This document shows, in pieces, positions 51,158-60,143 of a DNA stretch of 64,000 nucleotides (the stretch's first letter is position 1; each line of letters begins with the position of its first letter). The position numbers and the translations under genes were made by a program. The notes beneath the pieces were generated by a model. The model worked only from the letters and a program-made list of their open reading frames with translations. It searched no databases and had not been told where the DNA came from. The stretch comes from Phytopseudomonas flavescens (GTDB taxonomy: Bacteria; Pseudomonadota; Gammaproteobacteria; Pseudomonadales; Pseudomonadaceae). The DNA lies in assembly GCF_900100535.1 (NCBI RefSeq), contig NZ_FNDG01000014.1:62001-126000 (forward strand), read 5' to 3'.

Positions 51158-54100
51158 TTAAAGCCCCTCCCACGGAGTAGGCGGCCTTCCTCCAGCATGC
51201 GCCGTCTGCTGCTGTGGTGGCGGGGCGCAGAGGGTGCGGGCGGCGGTTTGCAGGTAGGGCGCGAGCATCGGCTGCATGCCCTTGAGCACCTGCACGGGCA
51301 ATGCGGAGGTGAAGCGGAAGTTCTCCGCCGCGCGGCCGGGGACGAAGGCGGTGAGGGTGCCGAAGTGATCCGGGCCGAGAAAGAACACGAAGGTGGCGGT
51401 GCGGTTCTGCACCCGTGAGCTGATCACCTGGCCGCCGCGGCCCACGCTGGTCAGGCGATTGTCGCCGGTGCCCGTCTTGCCGCCGAGGATCAGCGGGCTG
51501 CCATCGGCCAGGGTGAAGGCGCCTTGCAGGCGCCGCGCCGTACCGCCGTCGACCACCTGAGACAGCGCACCGCGCAGCGCGGCGGCGACCTCCGGCGCCA
51601 TGACCCGGCGGCCGGGTTCCTGCACATGGCCCAGGCGCGTTTCGTAGGGCGTGTTGGCGGCGAAGTGCAGGCTGTCGATACGCACCGTGGGCAGGCGCAC
51701 GCCGTCGTTCTGGATGATGCCGATCAGCTCGGCCAGGGCCGCCGGCCGGTCGCCCGAGCTGCCGATGGCGGTGGCCAGCGACGGCACCAGGTACTCGAAG
51801 GGGTAGCCCAGCTTCTGCCAGCGCTGATGGATATCCAGAAAGGCTTCGACCTCCAGCATGATGCGGATGCGGCTGTCCCGTGCGCTCTTGTGGCGGCTCT
51901 TGAACAGCCAGCCATAGACCTCCTGGCGCTCGCCGCGGCTGGCGGCCACGGCATCGTCGAACGCCGCCTGGGGATGATCGATCAGATAGGCGAGCAGCCA
52001 CAGCTCCAGCGGGTGTACCCGGGCGATGTAGCCCTGATCCGGCAGGCTGAAGGCACCCGGCCCATAGCGGGTATACAGCTCGGCGATGCGCTTTGCGCTT
52101 GGCTGGCTGCCTGGCAGGTGGGCCTTGATGAAGCTACCGAAGGTGGCCTGATCGACACCCGGCATCAGGTAGCGATGCACGGCAGCCAGGCGCGTGTCGG
52201 TGAGGCGCAGGCCACCGATGAAGGTGTCCAGCCGTTGCTGTGCGGACTGGCCCTGGTACTTGCGCCAGAAACGCAGCAGAAAGGTGGTGCCCTCGCGGTC
52301 GGCGAAGCGGCTCAGGTACTCCTGGCGCCTTGGATCCCGGTCGTCCTTGAGCAGTTCGGCGCTGTTACCCGGTGCCTGGTAGGTGCTGTAGCGCACCAGA
52401 TCGCGCATCAGGCGGATGAACGGCAGGTTGATCGATTCGCGCAATGACTCGCGCAGGGTCGGCAGCCGGCCGTTGTCCTCGCGGCGGAAGTTGCCGAAGC
52501 TGTGCAGGCCACCACCGGTGAAGAAGCGCTCCGCCGGGCTGGCCGAATAGCGCCGCTCCAGTGCCGCGTCGAGCATGCTGCTGAGGTCGGCCCCGGGGTA
52601 GCGCAGCAGGTAGTCGATGGCCCAGCGGCTGAGCAGGTCCTGGTCGGCGACGTCCTGAGCGCGCAGTTGCGCGGTGCTCATGCCGGCATGCCGTGCGTGC
52701 AGTTCGGCGATCACTTCCAGGTAGGTGGCCATCACCCGCAGTTTGGCGGTGGAGCCCAGTTCCAGCTTGCTGCCCTCGTTGATGTCGAAGGGCTGGTGGG
52801 TGTTGTCGGTCTGCACCCGCACCTGATTGCCATTGGGCGTGCGTTCGAACAGGGTGAAGCTGTAGCGCACGTCGGCGGTCTTGCTGGGCGACAGCAGGCG
52901 GTCGCCGAACAGCCCTACGGTCTCGGCGAATGCCGGGTCGGCGAGTTGCTCGAGGTAGAGGGTGACCTGCTGCTGCAGGTCCGAGTTGAGGCTGGAACGT
53001 GCCTGCAGGTCGAGGCGATCGAGCTGGTAGTAAGAGAGGTCGAGCAGGCTGGCCAGCCGCGCGCGGGCCATGCTGATGCCCTTGTCACCGTCGATTCGCT
53101 GCAGGTTCGGGTCGGTCTGCCAGTCGCGGTAAGTCAGCTGTTGTGCCAGGGCCGCATCGCGCAATGGGTCATCCAGCACGCCGCCGCTGGCCAGCAGACG
53201 CAGGTGGCTGTCGGTCAGCGCGGCCAGCTCGTCGCGTCCCTGGGACAGGTAATATGAGGGCCGACGCTGGGCGATCATCAGCGACAGCACCTGGCGCAGC
53301 GCCAGGCCGCGTTCAGCCGGGCTGGCTCCGGCCGAGCGCCGCGGATCGAGCAGGCGGTTGGTGGTGGCGAAGTCGGCGCCGTACCAGATGCGCAGGCCGT
53401 CGGCCAGGCCGTGCACCTCGCCGTGCCCCGGCGCTGCCGACAGCGGTACGCTGTTGAGGTAGTCGCGCACGACGTTCTGCCGGGCTTCGAGGGTTTGTGG
53501 GCCGCCCTGATAGGCGCGCACGCTGGCCGATACCATCTGCCGCAGTTTCTCCGCCGGCGCATGGGTGATGCCGTCCGGCGAGTGCCGGTATTTCTCCAGT
53601 TGCGTGGCCAGGGTACTGCCGCCTGCGGACTGATCCTGCAGGCCGACGTATTTACCGAGCTGGGAGAACGCTGCTTTGAAAAAACGTGGCCAGTCCACGG
53701 CCGGGTTGGCTTCGGCGGGATCGCTGACCAACAACTGGCGATCCTCGATGAACAACAGGCTGCTCACCACCAGTGGGGCGATTTCGGCGAAGTCGCTGTA
53801 GCGTTGCCGGGGATTGCGAACCGTGTAGAAGGGCGTGCCGCGGCAGTCCTCGATGTTGATGCCGGTTTGCGCCTTCTCCGTGAAGGGCGGGAAGAAACCC
53901 CGTTCGGCGTAGGCCATCAGTGCCGGCGAGAAGCGGCTCTGCTGCAGCACCTCGAAGCCTCTGTGCTGCAGGCGCTCAATGAACGTGGGCAGATGGCTGT
54001 AGCCCATGCGTCGATCGAAAGGGCCGGCCCCGGGATAGAGAATGGCGTCGCTGGGGCCGTCTTCGATCTGATAGGTCAGTTGCGCGGCGTAGCGGCTCAG

Positions 54101-54295
54101 CTCGCTGGACTGGAAGTAGGCCGTGCGCAGTTCATGGATCAACAGGGCAACGGCGATCACCAGCAGGAGCAACAGGATCACGACGACCGCCCAGCGTACA
54201 GGGTGTGAAGGTCGCCGGGGGGCGAGCTGCACCGCGGTGGCGGCTTCACGCTCGCTGACAGGCGGTGCTGGGTCGGATCGCCATAGTGCGCCCAT
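51158..54295 (-). CDS. Divergent bifunctional penicillin-binding protein (GT51 and transpeptidase)
   Basis: The 1045-residue protein has a cytoplasmic tail, one membrane span (VVVILLLLLVIAVALLIHEL, about 37-56), a GT51 glycosyltransferase domain (about 175-350) and a transpeptidase domain (about 440-1010). The penicillin-binding motifs are SxxK as GSTAKLR near 513 and KTG as GGKTGTGDN near 938. The glycosyltransferase motif is unusual: SLLFIEDRQLL then AVDWPRFFKA replaces the EDxxFxxHxGVD order, and GGSTLATQLEKYRHSP replaces GGSTITQQLxKN. Its role in the periplasm may be specialised. Confidence 0.87.
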   Translation of the reverse strand: MGALWRSDPAPPVSEREAATAVQLAPRRPSHPVRWAVVVILLLLLVIAVALLIHELRTAYFQSSELSRYAAQLTYQIEDGPSDAILYPGAGPFDRRMGYSHLPTFIERLQHRGFEVLQQSRFSPALMAYAERGFFPPFTEKAQTGINIEDCRGTPFYTVRNPRQRYSDFAEIAPLVVSSLLFIEDRQLLVSDPAEANPAVDWPRFFKAAFSQLGKYVGLQDQSAGGSTLATQLEKYRHSPDGITHAPAEKLRQMVSASVRAYQGGPQTLEARQNVVRDYLNSVPLSAAPGHGEVHGLADGLRIWYGADFATTNRLLDPRRSAGASPAERGLALRQVLSLMIAQRRPSYYLSQGRDELAALTDSHLRLLASGGVLDDPLRDAALAQQLTYRDWQTDPNLQRIDGDKGISMARARLASLLDLSYYQLDRLDLQARSSLNSDLQQQVTLYLEQLADPAFAETVGLFGDRLLSPSKTADVRYSFTLFERTPNGNQVRVQTDNTHQPFDINEGSKLELGSTAKLRVMATYLEVIAELHARHAGMSTAQLRAQDVADQDLLSRWAIDYLLRYPGADLSSMLDAALERRYSASPAERFFTGGGLHSFGNFRREDNGRLPTLRESLRESINLPFIRLMRDLVRYSTYQAPGNSAELLKDDRDPRRQEYLSRFADREGTTFLLRFWRKYQGQSAQQRLDTFIGGLRLTDTRLAAVHRYLMPGVDQATFGSFIKAHLPGSQPSAKRIAELYTRYGPGAFSLPDQGYIARVHPLELWLLAYLIDHPQAAFDDAVAASRGERQEVYGWLFKSRHKSARDSRIRIMLEVEAFLDIHQRWQKLGYPFEYLVPSLATAIGSSGDRPAALAELIGIIQNDGVRLPTVRIDSLHFAANTPYETRLGHVQEPGRRVMAPEVAAALRGALSQVVDGGTARRLQGAFTLADGSPLILGGKTGTGDNRLTSVGRGGQVISSRVQNRTATFVFFLGPDHFGTLTAFVPGRAAENFRFTSALPVQVLKGMQPMLAPYLQTAARTLCAPPPQQQTAHAGGRPPTPWEGL

Positions 54296-54493
54296 CGTGA
54301 AGTGGCCCTGGCTTGTCCTTTATCCCCAGCGTAGTCGCTGAGTGACGTTGTGCTCTGTCCGCCGAGCAGAAAATTCATCACGGTAGCTGCGCGAGTTTTT
54401 TCGCCGACCCTCTATGCGGGGCGTGAGCCGCAGGCGCACAACCTGAACCGAGCGAGTGGCGTATGGGTCAGGATGCAATTAGCAGGAGGAACC

Positions 54494-55318
54494 ATGATGC
54501 GAACACTCGAATTGGCCGGCACCCGGGTACCGGTGATAGGCCAGGGCACCTGGCGGATGGGCGAGGATCCGGGGCACCGGCAGGCCGAGGTCGCGGCGTT
54601 GCGTGAAGGTATCGAACGCGGTCTGCGCCTTATCGACAGCGCCGAGATGTATGGCGAGGGTGGTGCGGAGGAGGTGGTTGGCGAGGCAATCGCTGGTCGG
54701 CGGGACCAGGTGTTTCTGGTCAGCAAGGTCTATCCGCACAACGCCAGCCGTGCCGGTCTGGTAGCGGCCTGTGAACGCAGCCTGAAGCGCCTGGGCACCG
54801 ATCATCTCGACCTCTACCTGTTGCACTGGCGTGGGCAATACTCATGGGCAGAGACGGTCGAGGCCTTCGAACGGCTGCGCGAGCAGGGCAAGATCGGCCG
54901 CTGGGGCGTGTCCAACTTCGATCTCGATGACCTCGAAGAACTCGGTGATCCAGCCTGTGCCACCAACCAGGTGCTCTACAACCCGCAACAGCGTGGGGTG
55001 GAGTTCGACCTGTTGCCGTGGCAGCAACGCCAGGGCATGCCCTTGATGGCGTATTGTCCGCTGGGGCAGGGCGGTGCCTTGCTGGCCAACCGGGCCATGC
55101 GTCAGGTCGCGCAACGGCACGGGGCGAGTGCCGCGCAGGTGGCGCTGGCCTGGGCGCTGCGCCAGCCGGGTGTGCTGGTGATTCCCAAGGCCGGTGACCC
55201 GCTGCATCTGGCCGAGAATGCCGCCGCTGCCGACCTGCAGCTCAGCGAAGCCGATTTGCAGGAGATCGACAGCGCCTACCCCGCGCCGGGGCGCAAGCAG
55301 CGGTTGCAGATGGTGTAG
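54494..55318 (+). CDS. Aldo/keto reductase
   Basis: The 274-residue NADPH-dependent reductase has the catalytic tetrad Asp48, Tyr53, Lys78 and His111 (LIDSAEMYGEG, FLVSKVYPHN, YLLHWRGQ). The late VLVIPKAGD segment binds the cofactor. Substrate cannot be predicted; it resembles the YeaE/MlaK group. GGAGG lies 4 bases before ATG 54494 and 7 before ATG 54497, so either may start. It is divergent from the penicillin-binding protein. Confidence 0.93.
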   Translation: MMRTLELAGTRVPVIGQGTWRMGEDPGHRQAEVAALREGIERGLRLIDSAEMYGEGGAEEVVGEAIAGRRDQVFLVSKVYPHNASRAGLVAACERSLKRLGTDHLDLYLLHWRGQYSWAETVEAFERLREQGKIGRWGVSNFDLDDLEELGDPACATNQVLYNPQQRGVEFDLLPWQQRQGMPLMAYCPLGQGGALLANRAMRQVAQRHGASAAQVALAWALRQPGVLVIPKAGDPLHLAENAAAADLQLSEADLQEIDSAYPAPGRKQRLQMV

Positions 55319-55343
55319 AGAGGATCGGGGCAAGGCGGCCATG

Positions 55344-55470
55344 GGATGGCCTCGAGCGAAGCGATACCCATCGACGCCATGCGCGAAGTCCGACGGGTTA
55401 TCGTCGCTTCGCGCCTCGGCCTACGCGGCCCGCGCGAGTTCGCCCGCCGCGCACGGAAGGCGAACTCGCG
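55344..55470. repeat. REP-like hairpin cluster after rapA
   Basis: Three dyads are packed between convergent genes: GATGG/CCATC (about 55344-55373), GCGCGAAG with CTTCGCGC (55381-55388, 55407-55414), and a perfect 12-bp CGCGAGTTCGCC with its complement (55433-55444, 55459-55470). The last is 4 bases from the rapA stop and may end transcription. Confidence 0.6.
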
Positions 55471-55474
55471 AGGC

Positions 55475-58318
55475 TCAACCGGCGACCAGCACCCTGATGG
55501 CTTCCAGGCGCAGGGCGGCCTTGTCGAGCATCGCCAGGCCCTGTTCGCGTTGCTCGCGCAGGGCTGCCAGTTCGCTGTCGCGCACGCTCGGGTTGACCGC
55601 TTGCAGGGCGGTCAGGCGCGCCAGTTCTTCGTCCAGCTCGGCAGCCAGGCGACGCTTGGCCTCGCTGACGCGCTCGACATGGCGGGGCTGGATCTTCGCT
55701 TCGCCGGCCGCGATCTGCGGGTTGAGCGCATCACGCTGCGCCTGCACGAACTTGTTGGCACTGGCCCGAGGCACGCTTTCCAACTGGTCGTTGAGGGTTT
55801 CGAAGGAAACCTTGCCGGCCAGGTCGTTGCCATTGCCATCGAGCAGGCAGCGCAGCGCCGCCGGCGGCAGATAGCGACCCAGTTGCAGGCTGCGCGGCGC
55901 CACCACCTCGCTGACGTAGAGCAGCTCCAGCAGCACCGTGCCAGGCTTGAGCGCCTTGTTCTTGATCAGCGCCACCGAGGTGTTGCCCATCGAGCCGGAG
56001 CGCACCAGATCCATGCCGCCCTGCACCATGGGGTGTTCCCAGGTGAGGAACTGCATGTCCTCGCGCGACAGCGCCAGGTCACGGTCATAGGTGATGGTCA
56101 CGCCTTCGTCGTCGCCGAGGGGGAAGCTGGCATCGAGCATCTTCTCGCTGGGGCGCAGGATCAGGGCGTTGTCCGAGTGATCCTCGCTGTCGATGCCGAA
56201 GGCGTCGAACAACTGCTCCATGTACATCGGCAGGGCGAACTGGTCGTCCTGTTCGAGGATCGCTTCGACCAGTGATTCGCCTTCACCGGCACCGCCCGAG
56301 TTGAGCTCCAGCAGCCGGTCGCGACCGGCGTGCAGCTCGCTTTCCAGGCGCTGGCGCTCGGCGGTGGCTTCGTCGATCAGCGTCTGCCACTGACCATCGT
56401 CGGCGTTTTCCAGCATCGGCAGCAGGCGGCTGCCGAACTGATGCTGCAGGGCGTTGCCCGTCGGGCAGGTGGCCAGGAAGGCGTTCAGCGCCAGGTGATA
56501 CCACTGGAACAGACGCTCCTGCGGGCTGTTTTCCATGTACGGCACGTGCAACTGGATCTTGTGCTTCTGGCCGATACGGTCGAGGCGGCCGATACGCTGC
56601 TCGAGCAGATCCGGGTGCGCCGGCAGATCGAACAGCACCAGGTGGTGGGCGAACTGGAAGTTGCGGCCTTCACTGCCGATTTCCGAACAGATCAGTACCT
56701 GGGCGCCGAATTCTTCGTCGGCGAAGTAGGCGGCGGCGCGGTCACGCTCGAGGATGCTCATGCCCTCGTGAAACACCGTGGCGGGAATGCCGGAGCGCAC
56801 GCGCAGGGCGTCTTCCAGATCCATGGCGGTCTCGGCGTGGGCGCAGATGACCAGTACCTTGAATTTCTTGAGCATCTTCAGGGTGTCGATCAGCCACTCG
56901 ACGCGCGGGTCGAAGCGCCACCAGCGCTGGTCTTGCTCGATGTCCGCCTGGCCTTGGTAGCTGACTTCCGGGTACAGCTCGGCATGCTCGCCCAGCGGCA
57001 GCTCCATGTATTCGTCGGGGCTCGGCAGCGGGTAGGCGTGCAGTTCGCGCTCGGGGAAGCCCTGCACGGCGGCGCGGGTGTTGCGGAACAGCAGGCGGCC
57101 GGTGCCATGGCGGTCGAGCAGCTCACGGGTCAGGCGGGCGCTGGCGTCGACATCGCCGTCGGCGACCGCGGCGAGCAGGGCTTCACCCTCGGCCCCCAGA
57201 AAACCCTGGATGGTCTTGTGGGCCTCGTCGGACAGGCGACCCTGGTCGAGCAGCTCCTGTACGGCTTCGGCGACCGGCTGGTAGTTGGCGCTTTCGGCGC
57301 GGAACGCGGCCAGGTCATGGAAGCGGTTCGGGTCGAGCAGGCGCAGACGCGCGAAGTGGCTGTCCTGGCCAAGCTGTTCCGGGGTGGCGGTGAGCAGCAG
57401 CACGCCAGGGATCACTTCGGCCAGCTGTTCGACCAGGCTGTATTCGCGGCTGGCCTTTTCCGGGTGCCAGACCAGGTGGTGCGCTTCGTCGACCACCATC
57501 AGGTCCCAGCCGGCGGCGAACAGCGCGTCCTGGGCCTTTTCGTCCTCACACAGCCACTCCAGGGCGACCAGGGCCAGTTGCGCGTCTTCGAACGGGTTGC
57601 TGGCATCGCTCTCGATGAAGCGTTCGGCGTCGAACAGTGCCACTTCCAGGTTGAAGCGCCGGCGCATTTCCACCAGCCACTGGTGCTGCAGGTTTTCCGG
57701 TACCAGGATCAGCACGCGGTTGGCGCGCCCCGAGAGCAGTTGGCGGTGGATCACCAGGCCGGCTTCGATGGTCTTGCCCAGGCCCACTTCGTCGGCCAGC
57801 AGTACCCGTGGGGCGATACGGTCGGCCACTTCGCGGGCGATGTGCAACTGGTGGGCGATGGGTTGTGCACGCACGCCGCCCAGGCCCCACAGCGAAGATT
57901 GCACCTGCTTGCTGGTGAACTCCAGCGTGCGGTAGCGCAGCGAGAACCAGGGCATGGGGTCGATCTGCCCGGCGAACAGGCGGTCGCTGGCGAGGCGGAA
58001 CTGGATGAAGTTGGAGAGTTGGGTTTCCGGCAGGGTGACGTTGTTGTTCTGCGCGTCGAGGCCGTGGTAGACCAGCAGGCCGTCGACATCGTCGACTTCG
58101 CGCACGGTCAGCTTCCAGCCTTCGAAGTGGGTGATCTCGTCGCCCGGAGAGAAACGCACGCGGGTCAGCGGCGCATTGCGGGTGGCGTACTGGCGGGTTT
58201 CTCCCGTGGCAGGGTAGAGCACGGTGAGCATGCGGCCGTCCTGCATGAGGATGGTTCCCAAGCCCAGTTCCGCTTCGCTGTCGCTGATCCAGCGTTGCCC
58301 CGGTTGATACTCCGCCAT
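55475..58318 (-). CDS. rapA: RNA polymerase-associated ATPase RapA (HepA)
   Basis: The 947-residue Swi2/Snf2 protein frees and recycles RNA polymerase after transcription. It has the N-terminal tandem Tudor-like domain (about 1-110), Walker A DEVGLGKTIEAG (GKT at 181-183), DEAH in LMVVDEAHHL near 278, the helicase C-terminal domain (EIGSEGRNFQFAHHLVLFDL, RIGRLDRIGQKH) and a long C-terminal region. ATG 58318 (MAEYQPGQRW) is the family start; five upstream codons are in frame. It is followed by REP-like hairpins. Confidence 0.96.
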   Translation of the reverse strand: MAEYQPGQRWISDSEAELGLGTILMQDGRMLTVLYPATGETRQYATRNAPLTRVRFSPGDEITHFEGWKLTVREVDDVDGLLVYHGLDAQNNNVTLPETQLSNFIQFRLASDRLFAGQIDPMPWFSLRYRTLEFTSKQVQSSLWGLGGVRAQPIAHQLHIAREVADRIAPRVLLADEVGLGKTIEAGLVIHRQLLSGRANRVLILVPENLQHQWLVEMRRRFNLEVALFDAERFIESDASNPFEDAQLALVALEWLCEDEKAQDALFAAGWDLMVVDEAHHLVWHPEKASREYSLVEQLAEVIPGVLLLTATPEQLGQDSHFARLRLLDPNRFHDLAAFRAESANYQPVAEAVQELLDQGRLSDEAHKTIQGFLGAEGEALLAAVADGDVDASARLTRELLDRHGTGRLLFRNTRAAVQGFPERELHAYPLPSPDEYMELPLGEHAELYPEVSYQGQADIEQDQRWWRFDPRVEWLIDTLKMLKKFKVLVICAHAETAMDLEDALRVRSGIPATVFHEGMSILERDRAAAYFADEEFGAQVLICSEIGSEGRNFQFAHHLVLFDLPAHPDLLEQRIGRLDRIGQKHKIQLHVPYMENSPQERLFQWYHLALNAFLATCPTGNALQHQFGSRLLPMLENADDGQWQTLIDEATAERQRLESELHAGRDRLLELNSGGAGEGESLVEAILEQDDQFALPMYMEQLFDAFGIDSEDHSDNALILRPSEKMLDASFPLGDDEGVTITYDRDLALSREDMQFLTWEHPMVQGGMDLVRSGSMGNTSVALIKNKALKPGTVLLELLYVSEVVAPRSLQLGRYLPPAALRCLLDGNGNDLAGKVSFETLNDQLESVPRASANKFVQAQRDALNPQIAAGEAKIQPRHVERVSEAKRRLAAELDEELARLTALQAVNPSVRDSELAALREQREQGLAMLDKAALRLEAIRVLVAG

Positions 58319-58495
58319 GCTGCCTGTCTCCACCTGTTAAAAAAGCCGCCTATGGTACCGGAAACGCCGGGCCCCGGCCAAAGGTGCATGGTGTGGGTTT
58401 GGCACTTATTGCCCGATGTCGGGTCGGAAAGTGTAGTTAGCACCCATTAAAGCTGCCTGCTCGATGGCCGACATACCCCAAAAGGGGATTTATCC

Positions 58496-58792
58496 ATGCT
58501 GCCACCCATCCCTAGTAGCCTGATTCCGGTCACTGCCCAGCAGGACGTTGTCAAGCCGCGCCCGGAAATCGCCCCGGTCACGCCGACTGCCGAGGCGGCC
58601 CAGGAAGATGCGGTCGGCCTGGACAAGCGCCACCCCCAGGAAGTGGAGGAGCGGCTGCGTGAAGAGCAGCGCCGTCGCCAACGGCGTGGTTATAGCGCGG
58701 CCGAGCTCGCCGAGGGCGATGTCGATGAAGCCGACGAGCCGGCCATCGAGCAATTGCCCCGCCAGGGGCTGTGGGTGGATGTCGAGGTTTGA
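58496..58792 (+). CDS. Hypothetical charged protein
   Basis: The 98-residue protein is disordered-looking: a Pro-rich N-terminus, then a charged helix (DKRHPQEVEERLREEQRRRQ) and an acidic C-terminus. No domain is recognised. Its stop overlaps the TTG start of the AlkB-like gene by four bases, and it is divergent from rapA, suggesting an operon of 58496-59573. Confidence 0.75.
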   Translation: MLPPIPSSLIPVTAQQDVVKPRPEIAPVTPTAEAAQEDAVGLDKRHPQEVEERLREEQRRRQRRGYSAAELAEGDVDEADEPAIEQLPRQGLWVDVEV

Positions 58793-59415
58793 GCAGCACC
58801 GATCCCACCCCGGCTGATCTGTTCGACAGCCCCGATCCGAATCTGCCGGATGCCGACTTCCGCTATCTGCCCGACTGGCTCGACCGCGCTACGGCGGATC
58901 ACTGGCTCGAGCGACTGGTCAGCGAGACGCCCTGGCAGCAGCCCGAGGTCGTGCTCTACGGCCGCCGCCATCCGGTGCCTCGGCTGACCGCCTGGTACGG
59001 GGATGCTCAAGCACGCTATCGCTACTCCGGCATGACCCATCAGCCGCTGCCCTGGACACCGCTGCTCGCCGAGATTCGCCAGCGTTTGCTGGATGCGCTG
59101 GGGTACCCGCTCAACGGCGCACTGCTCAACTATTATCGCGACGGCCAGGACTCCATGGGCTGGCACAGCGACGACGAGCGCGAGCTGGGTGATGAGCCGC
59201 TGGTGGTCTCCCTGAGCCTGGGAGGCGCGCGGCGCTTCGACCTGCGTCGCAAGGGCCACAACCGCATCGAACAGTCACTTACGCTGGTGCATGGCTCGCT
59301 ACTGGTCATGGGCGGCCAGACCCAGCATCATTGGCAGCATCAGGTGGCGAAAACGCGCAAGCCGTGCGCGCCACGCCTGAACCTTACGTTTCGTCTGATC
59401 CGAGCGCCGCTATGA
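58789..59415 (+). CDS. AlkB-like 2-oxoglutarate/Fe(II) dioxygenase
   Basis: The 208-residue protein has the dioxygenase triad: HxD in MGWHSDDE, the distal His in QTQHHWQHQV and the 2-oxoglutarate-binding RxNxTxR in PRLNLTFRL. The first part (WYGDAQARYRYSGMTH) resembles ALKBH2/3-type DNA or RNA demethylases that repair 1-methyladenine. It starts at TTG 58789 with TTGA overlap; GTG 58771 is a possible earlier start. It is coupled to the next small gene by an ATGA overlap. Confidence 0.9.
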   Translation: MSSTDPTPADLFDSPDPNLPDADFRYLPDWLDRATADHWLERLVSETPWQQPEVVLYGRRHPVPRLTAWYGDAQARYRYSGMTHQPLPWTPLLAEIRQRLLDALGYPLNGALLNYYRDGQDSMGWHSDDERELGDEPLVVSLSLGGARRFDLRRKGHNRIEQSLTLVHGSLLVMGGQTQHHWQHQVAKTRKPCAPRLNLTFRLIRAPL

Positions 59416-59573
59416 GCAACGATGTGAAACTGATCGACTTCACTGCCGAGCGCGACAAGCGCATCCATGACCTGCGCGACAAAAAGCTCGAAGACATGCG
59501 CAATGCCTTCGAGCAGGCGCTGCCGATGCCCAAGGGCAAGAAGAAGTCCAAGGGCAAGCCGAAGAAGCGCTGA
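59412..59573 (+). CDS. Small basic hypothetical protein
   Basis: The 53-residue protein has an amphipathic middle helix (KLEDMRNAFEQALP) and a Lys-rich C-terminus (KGKKKSKGKPKKR) that could bind nucleic acid. The ATG overlaps the AlkB stop (ATGA), so it is coupled to that gene. Its function is unknown. Confidence 0.75.
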   Translation: MSNDVKLIDFTAERDKRIHDLRDKKLEDMRNAFEQALPMPKGKKKSKGKPKKR

Positions 59574-59677
59574 CGGCTCGCCGCGCTGCACGCTGCGGTC
59601 GCCTGCCTTGCCACCCTGATTCCCCGCCACGCATCCCGCCCGTGGGGGGGCGTGCATCGCGTTCCATTCCCTTTCCG

Positions 59678-59691
59678 TTGACCCAGATCAG
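59678..59691 (+). promoter_or_regulatory. Upstream ANR/FNR-like box
   Basis: TTGACCCAGATCAG matches TTGAT-N4-ATCAA at eight of ten fixed positions. Its centre lies 51 bases upstream of that of the perfect box at 59729. Confidence 0.55.
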
Positions 59692-59728
59692 GTGCTGCCG
59701 GCCCTTTGCAGCCGGCGCCGCGCTGCCC

Positions 59729-59742
59729 TTGATCTGGATCAA
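59729..59742 (+). promoter_or_regulatory. Perfect ANR/FNR box
   Basis: TTGATCTGGATCAA is an exact match to the ANR/FNR consensus. If the -10 lies near TTAACG at 59763, transcription would start near 59776, placing the box about 41 bases upstream, the classical position for activation under low oxygen. Confidence 0.8.
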
Positions 59743-59804
59743 TGGCGTCAGGCGCTGCGCTGTTAACGTAGCCCCATACCCGAGCAACGGATGCAGGAGG
59801 CAGC

Positions 59805-59921
59805 ATGTTCGTCGATGTGGTGGTTCTCGCCGGTATCGGCACCGTGGGGCTGATGGTTCTGTTCTGCGCCGGGTTCACGTATTTCATCTGGAGAGACGCG
59901 AGCAAGAAAAAGCCGCGCTGA
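59805..59921 (+). CDS. ccoM: Probable cbb3 cytochrome oxidase small subunit CcoM
   Basis: The 38-residue frame reads MFVDVVVLAGIGTVGLMV, then a helix to FTYFIWRD, and a basic tail SKKKPR. One membrane helix with a short N-terminus and positive C-terminus fits CcoM, the small stabilising subunit found in the P. stutzeri cbb3-type oxidase; I recall that protein starting with MFVDN and a similar helix. AGGAGG precedes the ATG by 4 bases, and two ANR boxes lie upstream, fitting low-oxygen expression. The gene is too short for most ORF callers. Confidence 0.72.
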   Translation: MFVDVVVLAGIGTVGLMVLFCAGFTYFIWRDASKKKPR

Positions 59922-59950
59922 ATCCGGATTCACGAGCACGCAAGGCATTG

Positions 59951-59975
59951 GGGCGACTTCGGTCGCCCTTTTTTT
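59951..59975 (+). terminator. Terminator after the CcoM-like gene
   Basis: GGGCGAC (59951-59957) pairs with GTCGCCC (59962-59968) around TTCG, followed by seven T. The monocistronic unit from 59776 to here is a compact transcript. Confidence 0.85.
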
Positions 59976-60143
59976 CGTGTGCATTTTTTCAGGGGCGCGG
60001 ATGTGAAAGCGCGACAGCCCTCTGGACAGCATATAGTTAGCTAGCTAATAATTTGCCTTTCTGCACGGAGGCGGAACCGTTTCGCTACGGCTATGTTCAG
60101 ACAACTGCCGCTTTTCAGGTAACCAGCGTGTCAGGTAACCATC

